DNA of 5,665 nucleotides, taken from the NCBI GenBank assembly GCA_022452125.1, contig JAKURJ010000101.1:1-5665 (forward strand). The letters run 5' to 3'. A model generated the notes under the pieces. The model had not been told where the DNA came from. It did not search any database and saw only the letters and a program-made list of their open reading frames with translations. This DNA is from Candidatus Poseidoniaceae archaeon (lineage in GTDB: Archaea > Thermoplasmatota > Poseidoniia > Poseidoniales > Poseidoniaceae). The position numbers were made by a program, and so were the translations under genes. Shown here piece by piece: positions 5,054 through 5,665 of this stretch. How positions within the stretch are numbered: the stretch's first letter is position 1; each line of letters starts with the position of its first letter.

Positions 5054-5665
5054 GTGCAGTGCGGCTCTTGTTTTGAGGAGATACCCGATGACAGCATATT
5101 CTGTCCCGAATGTGGTGCTCGCCAAGAGATGAGTAGAGCAGGTGGATTACCTGGCGTAGGCGGCGTTGGTTTAGGCGGCCAAGATGTAAGCGGTGGACGC
5201 AATTTTGGAGTGGTTTCTGGTGAAGCAGTAATCAACCAGAACATGCAAGGAATGTCCAACCAAGGTATGCCACCTGGCATGATGCCAGACATCATGGGGC
5301 AAATCGCACCAAATCTTCCAGGAATGCCTCCTGCTAACACTGGTTTACCGCCACTAAATCCAGGAATGCCCCCTTCTAATGTAACTCCTCTTCCAGGACA
5401 AGCCCCACCTAACATTGGGGGCTCTAGAGGCGATATGCCTCCTGCTGCTAAAGGTCCGTCACTGGCTAGCGGTGTTGGTCCTAACGCCCAACTTGGAGAC
5501 TTAGGAAATCAGGTTGGCGGTACAGCAGTCTCCAACAATCCATCACTTTCACCAACCGATGCTATGGTTAACAGAATAGCAGAAGCAGAAAGAGCAGTCA
5601 AGAATGAAAGAAGGAGCCAATGGTTGCAAATGAATCAACAATCTGCAGCGAATGTCCTGTCTTCA
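5054..5665 (+). CDS. Zinc-ribbon protein with Gly/Met/Pro-rich tail (3' end outside window)
   Basis: The frame is open from a GTG at 5054 to the end of the window, 204 residues. The start is chosen because GAGGGG lies six bases upstream and the zinc ribbon begins at residue 3; the next in-frame ATG (residue 26) would remove it. Residues 3-20 carry C3-x2-C6-x10-C17-x2-C20, with the FCPECGA ending typical of small zinc ribbons. Residues about 27-165 are low complexity, rich in Gly, Met, Pro, Asn and Gln with few charges, and hold PGMPP copies 14 residues apart (exact CCAGGAATGCC at 5318-5328 and 5360-5370). From about residue 172 the composition turns charged (RIAEAERAVKNERRSQW), probably the start of a helix or coiled coil. 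There is no signal peptide. I do not recognise the gene. The layout suggests a scaffold or binding protein, with the tail disordered. Function unknown. Confidence 0.8.
   Translation, partial: MQCGSCFEEIPDDSIFCPECGARQEMSRAGGLPGVGGVGLGGQDVSGGRNFGVVSGEAVINQNMQGMSNQGMPPGMMPDIMGQIAPNLPGMPPANTGLPPLNPGMPPSNVTPLPGQAPPNIGGSRGDMPPAAKGPSLASGVGPNAQLGDLGNQVGGTAVSNNPSLSPTDAMVNRIAEAERAVKNERRSQWLQMNQQSAANVLSS

Noticed and set aside
5038..5415. A 125-codon open frame on the minus strand, rich in Gly, Pro and Trp
   Set aside because: It is the mirror of the low-complexity tail of the zinc-ribbon gene; the plus frame has a good start, a ribosome-binding site and a recognisable domain.

Overview
The window looks like compact prokaryotic DNA of moderate, AT-leaning composition. 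It holds five protein-coding regions on both strands and no RNA genes, insertion sequences, CRISPR arrays or tRNAs that I can recognise. Several starts carry Shine-Dalgarno-like purine tracts (GAGGTGA or GAGGGG), so it is bacterial or archaeal. My best guess at the source is a marine planktonic euryarchaeon of the Poseidoniales (Marine Group II) type. The reasons are the mix of bacterial-like acyl-CoA and isoprenoid enzymes with an N-terminal zinc-ribbon protein that has a long Gly/Met/Pro-rich tail, and the tight gene packing. This is inference from gene style; no ribosomal or other phylogenetic marker is present, and a bacterial source is not excluded.

Layout. Positions 1-815 (+) hold the C-terminal two thirds of a glutaryl-CoA dehydrogenase, cut by the window edge. 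It converges, with a single base between the two stop codons, on a three-gene minus-strand cluster. In transcription order that cluster is a squalene-synthase-like enzyme (4875-3847), a 169-nt gap, a phytoene/presqualene-synthase-like enzyme with an unusual N-terminal extension (3677-2352), and, 14 nt further on, a membrane-anchored alpha/beta-hydrolase (2337-817). A 178-nt divergent region (4876-5053) separates the cluster from a plus-strand gene (5054 to the window end). That gene encodes a CxxC...CxxC zinc ribbon followed by a low-complexity Gly/Met/Pro/Asn-rich stretch and the start of a charged helical segment.

How the genes may work together. The two synthases belong to the same superfamily, which joins two allylic prenyl diphosphates head to head, and both keep the two Asp-rich motifs needed for catalysis. 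They differ in signature: the upstream one resembles squalene synthases, the downstream one CrtB/HpnD proteins. The hydrolase is tightly coupled to the second synthase and so is probably co-translated, but its substrate cannot be read from sequence. No desaturase (CrtI/HpnE), cyclase or rhodopsin gene lies in the window, so the end product (squalene, a C30 or C40 carotenoid, or a retinal precursor) is unknown. The dehydrogenase and the zinc-ribbon gene look like unrelated neighbours.

The most interesting points are the tandem paralogous synthases with a membrane hydrolase, the roughly 100-residue N-terminal extension plus internal insert in the second synthase, and a set of small hairpins and shared motifs in the two intergenic regions. 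One perfect hairpin covers the ribosome-binding site of the zinc-ribbon gene.
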